NCBI GenBank assembly: GCA_043228905.1
Contig: JBHGNT010000002.1
Location: 8,680,001 to 8,744,000, forward strand
DNA: 64,000 nt
Direction of reading: 5' to 3'
Origin: Azolla caroliniana
Lineage: Eukaryota; Polypodiophyta
Position numbers and translations under genes: made by a program. This document shows positions 33,509 through 45,583 of this stretch, piece after piece; the first letter of the stretch is position 1, and every line of letters begins with the position of its first letter. Below the pieces are notes generated by a model. The model was given only the letters and a program-made list of their open reading frames with translations, made no database searches and was not told the origin of the DNA.

Positions 33509-33983
33509 GGAAAGGAAAGCAAAGAGACGGCCAAATGTAAAAGACCCATACCCTAAACGTGAAAGCTATATAAACTACTTAGTAGTGGCTTTGTGGGGGT
33601 TCTCCCATTTGTAAAGATCTCCTATTGATTAGAGCTAGAGCTTCCTCTCCTCTTTCTTGTAAACCTTTGAGCTTAAGAGAGATTAGTGAAGTAGAACACT
33701 AATCTCTCTCCTTGTTGGTGCTAGACCTCTTAGCAAAAAGGGTTAATAATAGACATACTCTTGCTTCTTATTGTATATACTATTGATCTATTGTTTATGA
33801 GAGAGAGCTTGAGAGAGTGAGAGAGATATCGTGCTTAATCATTTACTAATCGTTGAGTGAGTGTGAGGCTCGAAGGTATCCGACAACCATCTCCACCCGA
33901 TTCGCCATCAAGAGGGTATACGCCGGTTCGAATCCCGCCACGACATCGAGGAGCTTACTCCATCGATACATAGATCCTTAACA
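33509..33983 (+). repeat. 5' LTR of element A, 5'-truncated
   Basis: Aligns to 53047-53531 of the 3' LTR; the first 83 bp are missing, so the left target duplication is lost. TATA-like GCTATATAAAC lies near 33566. It ends CCTTAACA. It contains GGTTCGAATCC (near 33932), a tRNA T-arm/B-box-like motif that is mutated in the 3' copy. Confidence 0.85.
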
Positions 33984-33989
33984 TCTATT

Positions 33990-34007
33990 TGGCGCCGCTG
34001 CCGGGGA
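33990..34007 (+). promoter_or_regulatory. Primer binding site of element A
   Basis: TGGCGCCGCTGCCGGGGA lies six bases after the LTR end. This is the type used by many plant Ty3 elements (Athila/Tat group), generally attributed to tRNA-Asp. Confidence 0.75.
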
Positions 34008-34092
34008 AACAACCGACGCTTGAAGCCTATTTTCGAGTAGTCAAAAACTCGGAGGCAAACCACTCAACGAAGGAAGAATCGCAAGAGAACCA

Positions 34093-34440
34093 CCATTTTC
34101 TGTTTTTTTCATCATTTCATAGTTTAATTAAGTTCCATTTTTTGTTTTTTCATCATTTCATAGTTTAATTAAGTTCCACTTTCTGTTTTTTTCATCATTT
34201 CATAGTTTAATTAAGTTCCACTTTCTGTTTTTTTCATCATTTCATAGTTTAATTAAGTGCCATTTTTTGTTTTTTCATCATTTCATAGTTTAATTAAGTT
34301 CCATTTTCTATTTTTTTCATCATTTCATAGTTTAATTAAGTTCCATTTTCTGTTTTTTTATCATTTCATAGTTTAATTAAGTTCCATTTTCCGTTTTTCT
34401 CATTATTCCATAGGTTAATTAAGTCATAATTCTGTTTTTC
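34093..34440 (+). repeat. About eight 42-bp tandem repeats in the leader of A
   Basis: Units contain TTTTTTCATCATTTCATAGT followed by TTAATTAAGTTCCATTTTCT. The T-rich units lie between the PBS and gag. Confidence 0.9.
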
Positions 34441-34610
34441 TCATAATTCTGTTTTTCTCGGTTAACATTAAACATTGTGGAGATTAGGCCGTTACGGGGC
34501 AAGCATAATCACCGCGAGCCTCGCGGCTTACGATCACTCCACGGGCCACGAAGTGACCATTGGCGCCAAAAAGTTTGAATTTCCCACGCAAAGCTCATCG
34601 AAAGAACAAC

Positions 34611-34722
34611 CTTCGACGAAGATTCATCCTTCGACGAATCTTCATCCTTCGACGAACCCTAAACCCTTCGACGAAGATTCATCCTTCGACGAAGATTCAA
34701 CCTTCGACGAACCTATAAAAAC
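34611..34722 (+). repeat. Six TTCGACGAA motifs, about 18-bp spacing
   Basis: Six copies of the near-palindrome TTCGACGAA just before the gag start, separated by GATTCATCC-type spacers. They could form alternative hairpins in the packaged RNA. Confidence 0.85.
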
Positions 34723-34735
34723 TTGACCAGAAAAC

Positions 34736-37230
34736 ATGGCCAGATCCTCATGGACAGAAATGTTCAAAACCCGAACCGCATGCCTAGAGGAGTCCACGCA
34801 AACCAACCAAACCCACGATGCCGTCCCACCTAACCCGACTCAGTACCACAAAGGGTGGCTAACTCCGGAGATACTACCAAACATGAACCACCCATCGAGC
34901 CCAGGAACTAAAGCACTTCTCAACACACCCCCACTACAGGAGAGCCCAATGGCAGACCCACTCAGTGTAGAACGACATATACGAGACGCAGCGCAAGAGT
35001 TACGGGTGATAGAACACGAAATCAATCTATGGACGGTACAACTTGCGAAAGGAGGACAACCGGAAAGCACCACTCAAGATATCGAAGCCTCTTTGGCAGA
35101 AAGGAAGGATAGATTCGCACGAGTGCAACAAAAACTTCACCGCCTAGAAACATCGTCACACAGACACTGCCAAAGTCAGGAGCACAGCCCCGTACTGCGT
35201 TCGAGCACAACGGGCGATAGCTCGAACGAAACCTGCGCACAACGACACCCGACACCACCACGCATGGGCACAATCCCTACACCTGACCAAGCTACCCCTA
35301 GACCTCCAAACGCTGAACTCGCACTAGCGCTACAATCCATCCAAACTCTCGTAGCATTGATGGAAAAAGAGCGAGCACTCACAAACCATCAGAGAAACCT
35401 CACAAATGACAGCGGGAAGAGTGCTTCCATTTCTAAACTAGTACCTCATTTCCTCGGTTTCGACGATGCCTATGACCATGTCGAGAGGTTCAAATAGATT
35501 TGCCGCGCTTATGAACCCCTCACAGAGATCACCAAGGTAGCCGCGTTTGGACTCACACTTGATGACCAAGCCGGAATCTAGTTTCGAACCTTAAATGAAG
35601 ACATCACCGCCGATTTCGAGTATGTCATTGAGGGTTTCTTGATAAACTTCGTTCGCAGAGGGAATAAATGGAACCCGATTGACCAACTTTTCGCCCTCAA
35701 ACAAGAAGCGAACGAAACGGTCAGGGACTACATACGTTGCACGAAAAGCCTGCATCATCGTTGTAGTCCGAACGACAAGATGTCGGATGACAAGTTGATG
35801 AGCCGTTTCATTAATGGGTTGTTTGATACGACACTCCAAAATTTCCTGATTGCCAGGATGTGTCGATCATTCGTTGAAGCCTGCACAATAGTGATGACCT
35901 TTGAAGATTCAATGAGTGGATTACAAATACCCACTCACGCACCCACAAACAACCGCGAGAAATCCTCCGACTCCACCCCTGCTCTACCCACACCACCGCG
36001 AACACCCCGTATAGAAAGACCCCAAGCATACGCCCAACGAGAAAATGTAAGGTGCACGGTATGTAACAGACACCACACGGGACATGAGTGTCCCCTCCTT
36101 CATCAACGATGGCTGCAATACTGTAAGTGGTGCAAAGCTTTCGTAATGCATACGCAAGAGAACTGCTGGCAAGCCCCCACTGGAAGGTACGACCAAACGC
36201 CAATGGTGGAACACCCACGCTCTCCCCCACCACTTAGCCGTCCACCACTACCAGCGATACTCCCTCAACAACCCCCACTACCGCGCATCGACGCCCGCCT
36301 CACTCAACTGGAGTATACCACAAATAACCAAACCCAGGTCGGAGCAAGCACCCTCGAATATGAAGACCCGTACCGGGAGTATGGCATTGAAGAAGAGGTG
36401 TTGTCCCATTTCGTGGATTTTGAAGGCAACCAAATACCAATGTACGTCCTGAGAGGGGAACAACGTGGACCCCCTATGGGATACCGTAACAACAATGGTC
36501 TAAGGAGGTCAGAATTGAAATGCTTCAATTGCCAAGACCCACATATGGTTAGCGAGTGCCCAACCAAACATGAGTACTACAACCGGATGGCCCAACGACC
36601 ACGACACCTCCCACTCGACACGCCTCCGCAACCACTGGTGCAAGGATCCACCCAATAGTCGCAAGACCTCATCGAATGGTTTCAAAGAGAAGCATCATGC
36701 CCAGGGTGCGGTAAAGAACACCTAGTACCTGATTGCCCGGAAAAGAAGAAAAGGGTCGGCACAAATCTGTTGTCCATTGTACCATCCACGATCGGTGCCA
36801 ATGTCATCACACGAGCCCAATGAGTAGCGCACAATTTAAAATACCAATATCAAGGTCTCCCCGTGACCGCATGTAAGAGATGCAAATCTAGAAAGAATAA
36901 TTCCACGCAGACCTCAAAACAAGATCAAGAACCGGAGGGAGACACAGAAACATTACCTGTCAATCCGAATCAAGAACTGTCGGCGCACCTAGCGGCATAC
37001 CCAAAATCCAGTAGTTGAGAAACAAAAAGTAGAAGAATACATCAAACTCATACACCACGAACAGTTTGAAAAATCACTTAGCCTCCCCAGCTTAAACTTC
37101 GACCAACTAGAAGAATGGGTAAACCCCTCACCTCCCCCCTGTCGTCACACCAACCGACACCCCCATTGGCCATCCTACCCCGATCAAAGAGGTCAACACA
37201 ACTCTACTCCAACAAATCTTAAATTTAAGA
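34736..37230 (+). pseudogene. Element A gag
   Basis: Starts at ATG 34736 (MARSSWTEMF). The first part (to 35497) is Pro/Thr-rich with a short coiled-coil. The capsid-like part has DQLFALKQEANETVRDYI wording. Two or three zinc-binding segments follow: CTVCNRHHTGHEC, CFNCQDPHMVSEC and CPGCGKEHLVPDC. In-frame TAG codons at 35495, 35581 and 36656 and later stops interrupt it. Most look like single-base changes, since flanking sequence stays in frame. Confidence 0.75.
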
Positions 37231-39271
37231 TTGCGACTCACATTACGTGAAGTGCAGAGCTACATTGGCACCTTCACCACCGACAACCCCCTGCTACGAC
37301 CTCTACTCGCCAAGGAAATAGAGTTCACGCTCGAAGAACTACTCAAACTCGACGTTCAACCGTGGCACGACGTCCTTCGATGCCTCAATGGTGGCCTATC
37401 GGCGGGATATGGTGAAGGGATACACACCTACACTCCTCACACGTCCACAGTCCTCAAACAACCCGAAGGACCGCTAGTCGACGTCCACGAAGCCCACTTC
37501 GAGAGCGATGACACTAGTTTCACTCTACCAGTCTGCGTCAATGGTAAGACGTGTGACGCCATCATTGACACCGGAGCAGGGGTAAGTATCGTCAGTTACG
37601 AATGTTGGTGTAAGTGGGGGAGCCCAAGAATGCTGCCTTCCGATGTCAAACTACGAATGGCAGACGGGTCCATCCAAAGACCGGAAGGCATGATTCCTAC
37701 GCATCACTTCACTATCCACGGAGTCGAGTTCAATCTCACCTTTGTCGTCCCAAGATCGTCCAACCATGTAGCCTACGAGTGCTTACTAGGAAGACCATTC
37801 CTACGTATAGGCCGCCTGGTAATGGATTTTGGGACCGATATAATCTATATGCGAAAGGACAACAAAACCTTTCGCATCAAAGCATACACACAAAAAGTGC
37901 ATGAACAAGAAGGTAGCCCTCTCGTAGACAATTGGTCAGAAACCACTGAGTTCGAGATCAACCTCCTAGCGTGCAACCCCACAAAGACAGTTCAACTCTT
38001 GACTAGAGTCCAACACTTTCCTCAAAGCCTCGCCACTTCCAAAGAGGAGAACGCACGTGAGAGAGACAACCAATCCGTCGCCTCCGAGACGTCAGAAATG
38101 AATTGGGTGCAGGCTCTCACCACAACCGACGCAATGTACCCTATAGGCACAAGTGTTGTGACGAGAACGGAGAAACAATCTCATGCTTCAACGTCACCAC
38201 CCTAGGACCTCGGCGAAAAGACGTAGACGTAAAGGACGAAAAACTGGTACAACGAGTCACACGTCCAGGTGACGTCACGACCACTCAGGAGGCTATGATG
38301 GAAGCGGACTTCCCAGAGCATTTCAAACTCTATGAACAAGGGAGTAGGGCGGTGGCTTGTAAGAGACCGCAACACAACCCCCAAGGCCTAGGAGAAGTCT
38401 ATGATGGACCAACAAGGGTGAAAGAAATCAACCTCGGGAAAGGGGCAGACTCCAAACCGGTGTTCATAGCTACAGATCTCCAGCCCGACGAGGAGGCGTC
38501 CTTGATCACTCTCCTCACGGAATTTAGCGACGTGTTTGCATGGTCGTACGTCGACATGAAGGGAGTCCCAGCTGAGGTCGTCACACATAGTATCCCCATG
38601 CGAACCGACGCCCGCCCAATCCGGCAAAGGCCACGTCCAATGAACCCTAACTACGCCCAACAAGTGAAAGCCGAAATCAACAAAATGTTGGCTGTAGGCA
38701 TTATCTACCCAATCGAATGAACTACTTGGGTCTCCCCAATTGTCGTCGTCCCAAAGAAAAACGGCCAGATCCGCATATGTGTAAACTACTGCCAAGTTAA
38801 CGAAGCCACTATCAAGGACAATTACCCGGTACCCTACATTGAACATTTACTCGAAAGGACTGCGGGAGCAGAAGGGTATAGCTTCATCGACGGGTTCTCC
38901 GGGTACAACCAAATCTCGGTGGTCCCTGAGGATCAACACAAGACAGCTTTTGCCACGGAATTTGGTACGTTCGCGTATAAACAGATGCCTTTCGGACTCA
39001 CGAGCACCGTGAGCACCTACCAAAGAGCGGCGGACCATATCTTTGCCACAAGGTTACGACAAGGGGTGGAGTCTTATGTCGAAGACTTATGTTGCAATTC
39101 GAAATGGCATGACCACTCGGGGCTACTCCGTTTGAAGTTCGAAAAATGCAGAACCTATCAACTCTCTCTCAACCCGCTCAAGTGTCAGTTTTGGGTCAAG
39201 CATGAAATAATATTAGGACACGTCGTGTTCCGCCACGTGATCTCGACCGATGAGGCAAAAGTAAAACTCAT
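37231..39271 (+). pseudogene. Element A protease and RT (left part)
   Basis: The protease has AIIDTGAGVSIV and the family hallmark LLGRPFL. The RT starts with the FAWSYVDMKGVP block, then SPIVVVPKKNGQIRICVNY and TAFATEFGTFAYKQMPFGLTS. The active-site box reads YVED instead of YxDD, so the RT is probably inactive. A TGA at 38718 and frame changes break it. The sequence is cut at 39271 by element B and resumes at 48547 in the same frame. Confidence 0.8.
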
Positions 39272-39728
39272 TGTTACCCGGACCCGGACAGTCAGTTTTA
39301 CCGAACAAGTGGGAAAGCGTTGAAAACGGAGTCGGTTCGGATCGACTGTTCGGATCAATGACTCAGCAGTAAACGAAGAGAACTAAGTTAGTTAGATAAT
39401 TTTGTAATTCTTGATAGTAAGTAGGAATAGTTCTTGATGAGAAAAGACCTTCGGTATACCTATAAAAGGGAACCGAAGGCATTGTAAGAAAGGTCGTTTT
39501 ATTTAGTAATATAAGTTTAAGTTAGGAATATCCTGTACGGATTCTGTGTTCTTTCTATTGTCTATGTTGTTAAGTGCAAGCTTCCTAATTTATAACTAAG
39601 TAACGATCACGGTAATTACCGATTAATATAGTATAATTCCATTCGTAAAACACAATTCCTTGTTAGAACGTTGAGTAGCGACGTTCACTCTTCTGTATCG
39701 GTAGTAGTTAGTAATTAGCCGATTAACA
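39272..39728 (+). repeat. 5' LTR of element B
   Basis: 457 bp, TGTTACCC to GATTAACA. TATA box TATAAAAGGG at 39461-39470. Differences from the 3' copy are T/C, T/C, T/A, A/G and A/G, mostly transitions. Confidence 0.95.
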
Positions 39729-39787
39729 CAGAAGAATTTTGGCACGCCCGGTTACACCTGCAATTAAGCAGAGAACAAATCGAATGG

Positions 39788-41566
39788 ATGTCGTATAAAG
39801 AGGAGACACCGGTCAGTTGTAAGCGCCCTCGTACAAGGTTAGTTACGAAGGCAGTGCAGGAAGCGTTCATTGCGCAAGAACAGCCGGAATCAAGCACAAA
39901 GTGGTCGAAACTTCCTGACTTATCCGATCAATTACCTTCAGACGAAAAACAGACAGAAGAGGTATCGTTTTACGACATTTGGGACGATATGCCTTATACT
40001 TATTCTAAGTTCCGGGAAGGAACAGATGCGGAAGCACATTATAGGGATTTCTTAACGACATGGGAGATTAACCATGGAGCTTAGCGATTGTCGGCAGATG
40101 CCGAAGATAAGTCAAAAATCGCTGAGTTCGTCTTATCATTAGACGGATATTCTGCCAATTGGTTTGCGCAGAACGGTCTTCAAGGATTTCCATCCTTTGA
40201 AGTGTTAACTAGTAAATTTTTACAATTATTTCATCAACAAATTCCGCAGAAGGATTTGATTGCGCAATTTTATGCGTTATATCAAGAAAAAAATGAAACA
40301 GTATCTCAGTTTGTGATACGATTTCAGAACTTACAGCTTCAGATTTCAAGGCCGATTCCGGATAATGAATTAAAAGAAGTCTTTCTGGAAGCTGTAAAAG
40401 AACCATTAAGGACGACATTGAAAGTGTTCGATTTTCGAAATCAGACTATCGAACAAGTAATTGATAAAGCAATAGAAATGGGTCGACCACCGGTCAATGT
40501 TCAGAGTATGGACATGTCGGCATTACACCGTACATTACCGACAATAGAGGAGTTACAATTTCGACAAGCAGTTCAATGCACCACTTGTTTAAATACGGGG
40601 CATTCGGCAATTGAATGTACGTTAAGAACACATTGTACAATATGTCATTCAAAATTACATTCAGTAGAACAATGTGAATATAATCTGCTTAATAAGACTA
40701 CGGCGTCAGTATGACAAATTTTTACTGACAATGGTTACCAAAATAACACTAATCTGTTCAATGGTTATCAAAATAATAATTTTTCACAAAATCAGCAAAA
40801 TGTACAACAAAATCCGGTTCTACAGCCGAATCAGATCTTTTCACAACAAAATATGCAACCCACTCAAGTGACTCAAGCATTTCAACCAGGTTTTGCTCAA
40901 TCCAACCCACCATTCGTACAGAATCCGAATCAATATTTTCAACAAAATAATCAAAGTTTCCAACAAGGTAACCCACCATTTCAAGGGTTTCAACAGAACT
41001 GTCCGAATGTGCAACCGAATTCTACATTTCAACCAAATCCGACATTTCAACCGGGTAATATGACCTTTCAACATAATACTCAAACCGTTCCACAAAATAA
41101 TCAAATGTTTCAACAGAATAATTTTCCGCCAAATCAGGAGTTCGGGATAACACAAAATGTAGCACAACCAAATGATAATACTGAACAATTTAGGCAGAAT
41201 CGGTATAAAAACAAGAGATTTTACAAACCAAAAGCTACACGTCAATACCAACAAAACCCGAGGGGTAATGAAGAGCAGCAATTTAATAACGGCCAATTTG
41301 CACATGGAGAGACCAGTGCAACATTTGTACCCACTTGTTATATTTGTCGACAACTAGGCCATTATGCTAATCAATGTCCGGTTAAAGGAAAGGGTCCAGC
41401 AGTTAATATGGTAATACCGGAAGTTCAGCAAGTAACGATACGCAGCAAAAGCAAACAATCAGAGTGGGAAATTCAGGAAGAAGTTCGGAAGGCGGCAAAA
41501 GAATGGGTTGACGAAGCAAATCAAAGTAATGTGAATCGAATGTTACAAGACAATAACATTGACTAG
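39788..41566 (+). pseudogene. Element B gag
   Basis: One frame throughout, interrupted by TAG (40082) and TGA (40712). It contains the retrotransposon gag core (SANWFAQNGLQGF, FVIRFQNLQLQI), Cys-rich segments (CTTCLNTGHSAIEC, CTICHSKLHSVEQC), a long Gln/Asn/Pro/Phe-rich low-complexity stretch (40740-41210), and a canonical zinc knuckle CYICRQLGHYANQC near 41335. The stops fit C-to-T or G-to-A changes (CGA to TGA; CAG or TGG to TAG). The frame continues into pol after TAG at 41564, so gag and pol were one polyprotein. Confidence 0.85.
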
Positions 41567-41587
41567 AACATCGCTGTACAACAGTCA

Positions 41588-44500
41588 TTGGGGAATAAGG
41601 AACAGGAAGAAACTTGGAAACTGTTGGCTGATTGCCAAGTGTCATTGCCACTTACGGGCTTACTTAAGTTAGTACCAAGGTTTACAGAAAAAGTGGCAGC
41701 ATTAATTGCATATAAAGATTCCGAACAAATAGCAGTACACTACAATCAGCCAAGTAATAACCCTTCGATCATGGATGAACAGAATCCGTCGATTAAGGTA
41801 ATACTTTACGGGCAAGAAATCAGAAATGTGATTATAGATGGAGGCTCGGGAGTTAATGTGATTAACAAAGCTACATGTGAAAAACTGGGAATCACGGAAT
41901 GGGAAGCATGTCCGTTTTGGTTACGAATGGCAGATACAAGTACGGTACGCCCGATTGGTTTGCTTCGACAACTGGATGTAATAATCGGGGGACACAGTTT
42001 TCAGATTTCGGCAGTAATTTTGCAGTTAGAAACACAGGGAGCATACCCCTTGTTATTGGGGAGACCATGGTTAAAGACAGCTAATATTAAACAAAATTGG
42101 AAACAAAATGTGCTAACATTTAGGAAAGGAAAAACTAAGGTCAGGATTCTGACGCACAACAAAGTGACAACAAGCAAACAGAGTTTACCTATACATGCAG
42201 AAGCAGTTAATATGATGGAAGGATTGGACGAGGAAGAAGAAAGTCAGTATTTCAATGATAATCAGAAAATCATCCCTCTATTTGAGGTAGATATTTTGCA
42301 AGCATTAACACCATATGTAGACTCACACGAAGAAGTGCCAATAGATGAGCAAACAATGAAAGAAATACGAATGCAACAAGAAGCTACAAATAAGGAAATG
42401 AAGGTATCTCAGAGAGTGCAAGCCTCAGCATTGGAGGAGATCGATTTGGTAGGAGTAGAGGATGCTGAAAGAAAAACAGTCTTGATTGCTAGAGATTTGG
42501 CGGAAAATGACAAACAGACATTAACAACATTACTATTACAATATAAAGATGTTTTTGCATGGTCGTTTGACGATATGAAAGGTCTGGATCCCGCTTTTTG
42601 TCAACATCAAATCAATTTGCATAAAGATGCAAAGCCAGTACAACAACGCAGGTACAGGTTGAATCCGAATTATGCTATCAAAGTAAAAGAAGAAATCGAT
42701 AAACTCTTAAAAGTAGGATTTATTCGACCCGTCAAAAAATCAACATGGCTGAGTCCGATAGTAGTAGTCCCGAAAAAGAATGGGAAAATTCGCGTATGTG
42801 TGGATTACAGAAAATTGAATGCAGCGACAATTACGGATGCGTTTCCGTTGCCATTCACAGATGGGATATTAGATGCAGTAGCGGGACATGAAATTTATAG
42901 TTTCTTGGATGGGTTCAGTGGGTACAACCAAGTACGGATGAATCCGGAAGATCAGGAAAAGACAGCTTTCGTCACAGAATGGGGTGTCTTTGTGGCAGTA
43001 GTAATGATGTTCGGTTTAAAAACAGCTCCAGCTACATTTCAGCGGGTAATACAAGAAATATTCGGGGAATATATTCCAGCTTTCATGCAGGTGTTTTTAG
43101 ATGATTTTGCGGTATATAGTCAGAAAGTTGATCATTTTGAGCATTTACGGCTATGTTTAGAAAAATGTCGAAAAGGGCGTCTTAGCTTAAATCCAGCCAA
43201 ATGCGCATTCGGAGTAATGAGTGGTACGTTACTTGGGCATATTGTCAGTCAAGAAGGGATTGCAGTGGACCCAGACAAAGTTAAAGCAATTATTGAGGCA
43301 ACACCACCAACAAATGCTAAAGCTCTAAGTAGATTTTTGGGTCAAATTCGGTGGCACAGTAGAATGATGAGATATCTAGCAGACATTGCTATTCCGTTAC
43401 ACACAGCAGTACACAAAGTTCCTTTTATATGGACAAGTATAGAACAAGATGCATACGAATGCCTCAAGAAGATGCTGACGAAGGTTCCGGTAGTTCAACC
43501 ACCGGACTGGAACAAACCATTTCATGTTTTCGTCGATGCGTCGGACATTGCCATAGGCAGTGCTTTAATGCAATTATCCGAACCAAACTGGTATAGGCCG
43601 GTATACTATGCCAGTAGGAAACTTTCGTCGGCCGAAAGAAACTATTCAACAACCGAAAGAGAAGCTTTGGGAATGATATATAGTGAACAAATTTCGACAT
43701 TACCTTTTGGGTAAGAAATTTACATTTCATGTGGATCATTCGGCTCTACTGTATCTAGTTTCCAAACAAGAATTGACAGGCAAGTTAGCCAGATGGACGT
43801 TATTGCTTCAAGAGTTTGAATTCGACATTATACATCGACCAGGAGCACAGCACGCGATTGCTGACTATCTCAGTCGGCTTGAGTCTGGAGAAGAAGCGGT
43901 TGGGGTTAAAGATGATTTTCCACATACTCAATTATTTCGGGTTGAGGCAGTAAAAGCACAAGAAGTGAATGAGGAAAAAGAGGATGAATGGATTTCCGAA
44001 ATGACGATATTTCTATCAACAGGAATTCCGGCCGAACACATGTCGACAGATGAAAGAAAAAGAATTGCAGTACGAAGTCGAAATTTTTGTTTATTTAATG
44101 ACATGTTGTATCATAAAGGAGCGGATGGAATATGGCGAAGGGCAGTACGGAAATTTGAAAAATCAGCCATATTAACAGAGTCACATTGTGGAATTGCTGG
44201 CGGTCATTACGCAGGAGAAGCAACAGCCAGAAAAATATGGAATAGCGGGTTATGGTGGCCAACGGTGATGAAAGATGCTAACGAATACTGTAAGAAATGC
44301 GATTTGTGTCAAAGAATGGGGCAACCGATCGAAAAGGATCGAATGCCTTTTCAACCGGTTTTACCTCTTGAGCCATTTCAGAAATGGGGCTTAGATTTTG
44401 TTGGCCCATTCAAACCAGCAGCTGCAAGAACCGGTAATCGATATATCATAATTGCGACTGACTATTGCACAAAATGGGTTGAAGCAAAAGCTCTCAGGGA

Positions 44501-45278
44501 CAATACAGCAGCATCCACAGCAAAATTCCTGTATGAAAATATATGGTGTCGATTTGGTTGCCCAATAGAATTGGTAAGCGATCAAGGCACTCATTTTATT
44601 AACAAGTTAATTAACGAATTAACCAATTACTATGCCGTAGTTCATAAGAAAAGTACGCCTTACTATCCCCAAGCTAATGGATTGGCAGAATCGACAAATA
44701 AAACAATTCAAACAATTTTAAAGAAGATAGTGAATGAAAATCGTACTGATTGGGATCAAAAGTTAAATAGTGCATTATGGGCATATCGTACTTCGTACAA
44801 ATCATCCATTAAATCAACACCTTTCCGAATGGCATTCGGACTTGAAGCCGTTATGCCGATCGAATTTCAAATTCCAACACTTCGTATCCAAGCGATGAAT
44901 AAGTTAAATGAAATAGAATCGGAGCAGATACGCAAAGAGGCTTTATTAGTATTAGAAGAAGAACGGATTCAATCAATGTCAGCACTAGAACACAAGCAGA
45001 GACAAATCAAGGCATTCGTAAATTGACATCGAAGGAAATCGGAAGAGCAATTCGAAATTGGGAAATCGGTATTGGTATTCCAGACGAGAATGGGACTTAT
45101 GCCTGGGAAACTCCGGTATAGATGGACAGGTCCAGTATGGATAATTAATAGTAAAAATGGTACGTATCAGCTGGGATCATTAACCGGAGAGGTTTTACCG
45201 AAATGGGTAAATGGATTCCGGCTTAAACCGTATTTGGGAGATATGCCGGTGAATCCGTTTATTCAAACGGAAGAGTAA
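41588..45278 (+). pseudogene. Element B pol: protease, RT, RNase H, integrase
   Basis: The protease has IIDGGSGVNVI and LLGRPWL. The RT has SPIVVVPKKNGKIRVCVDYRKLN and active site MQVFLDDFAVYS (FLDD). RNase H has FHVFVDASDIAIGSAL and TTEREALGMIY. A small deletion near 43680 shifts the frame (ORFs 41588-43714 and 43683-45026). The integrase has an HHCC finger (H..H, CKKCDLC), DFVGPF, SDQGTHF and PQANGLAES, so D,D,E are present. TGA at 45024 stands where fragment 0 has CGA, a CpG-type C-to-T change. Four lesions in gag-pol despite nearly identical LTRs make it probably non-autonomous. Confidence 0.9.
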
Positions 45279-45445
45279 AAAAAAATAAAAAAAATAAAAA
45301 GAATATAAAAAAAATAAAAATAAAAAAATAAAAAAAAACTAACTAACTCACTCAATAGTTCTTGTCAAATGCAAAAATACAATCTTGCCATAACAGTCTG
45401 AATCGACTATAAATAGAAAGAGGAATTGCATGATTATTAAAACGA
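45279..45445 (+). promoter_or_regulatory. A-rich tract and candidate internal promoter before the aORF
   Basis: After the pol stop there is an A-only and AT tract (45277-45340), then a good TATA box TATAAATA at 45408-45415, about 175 bp before the first aORF ATG. This would allow a separate transcript for the aORF. The tract could also act as a second purine primer site. Both roles are inference. Confidence 0.45.
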
Positions 45446-45583
45446 GTGCAGATATCGAAACAGTCTGAGCCTTCGTGCCCTAGTTCGCCCAAACTCTGTT
45501 TTTCTGATTTTCATCGCTACAGAAGCTGTGCAGATCTCCAACCGTCATCGACAAGTGATTCAGAACAAGCAAACACAGAAGTC

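Noticed and set aside
40082-45026. Stop-codon readthrough or RNA editing restoring element B gag-pol
   Set aside because: U-to-C editing of stops is known in organelles of ferns and hornworts, but this is nuclear repeat DNA and there is also a frameshift; ordinary decay explains it.
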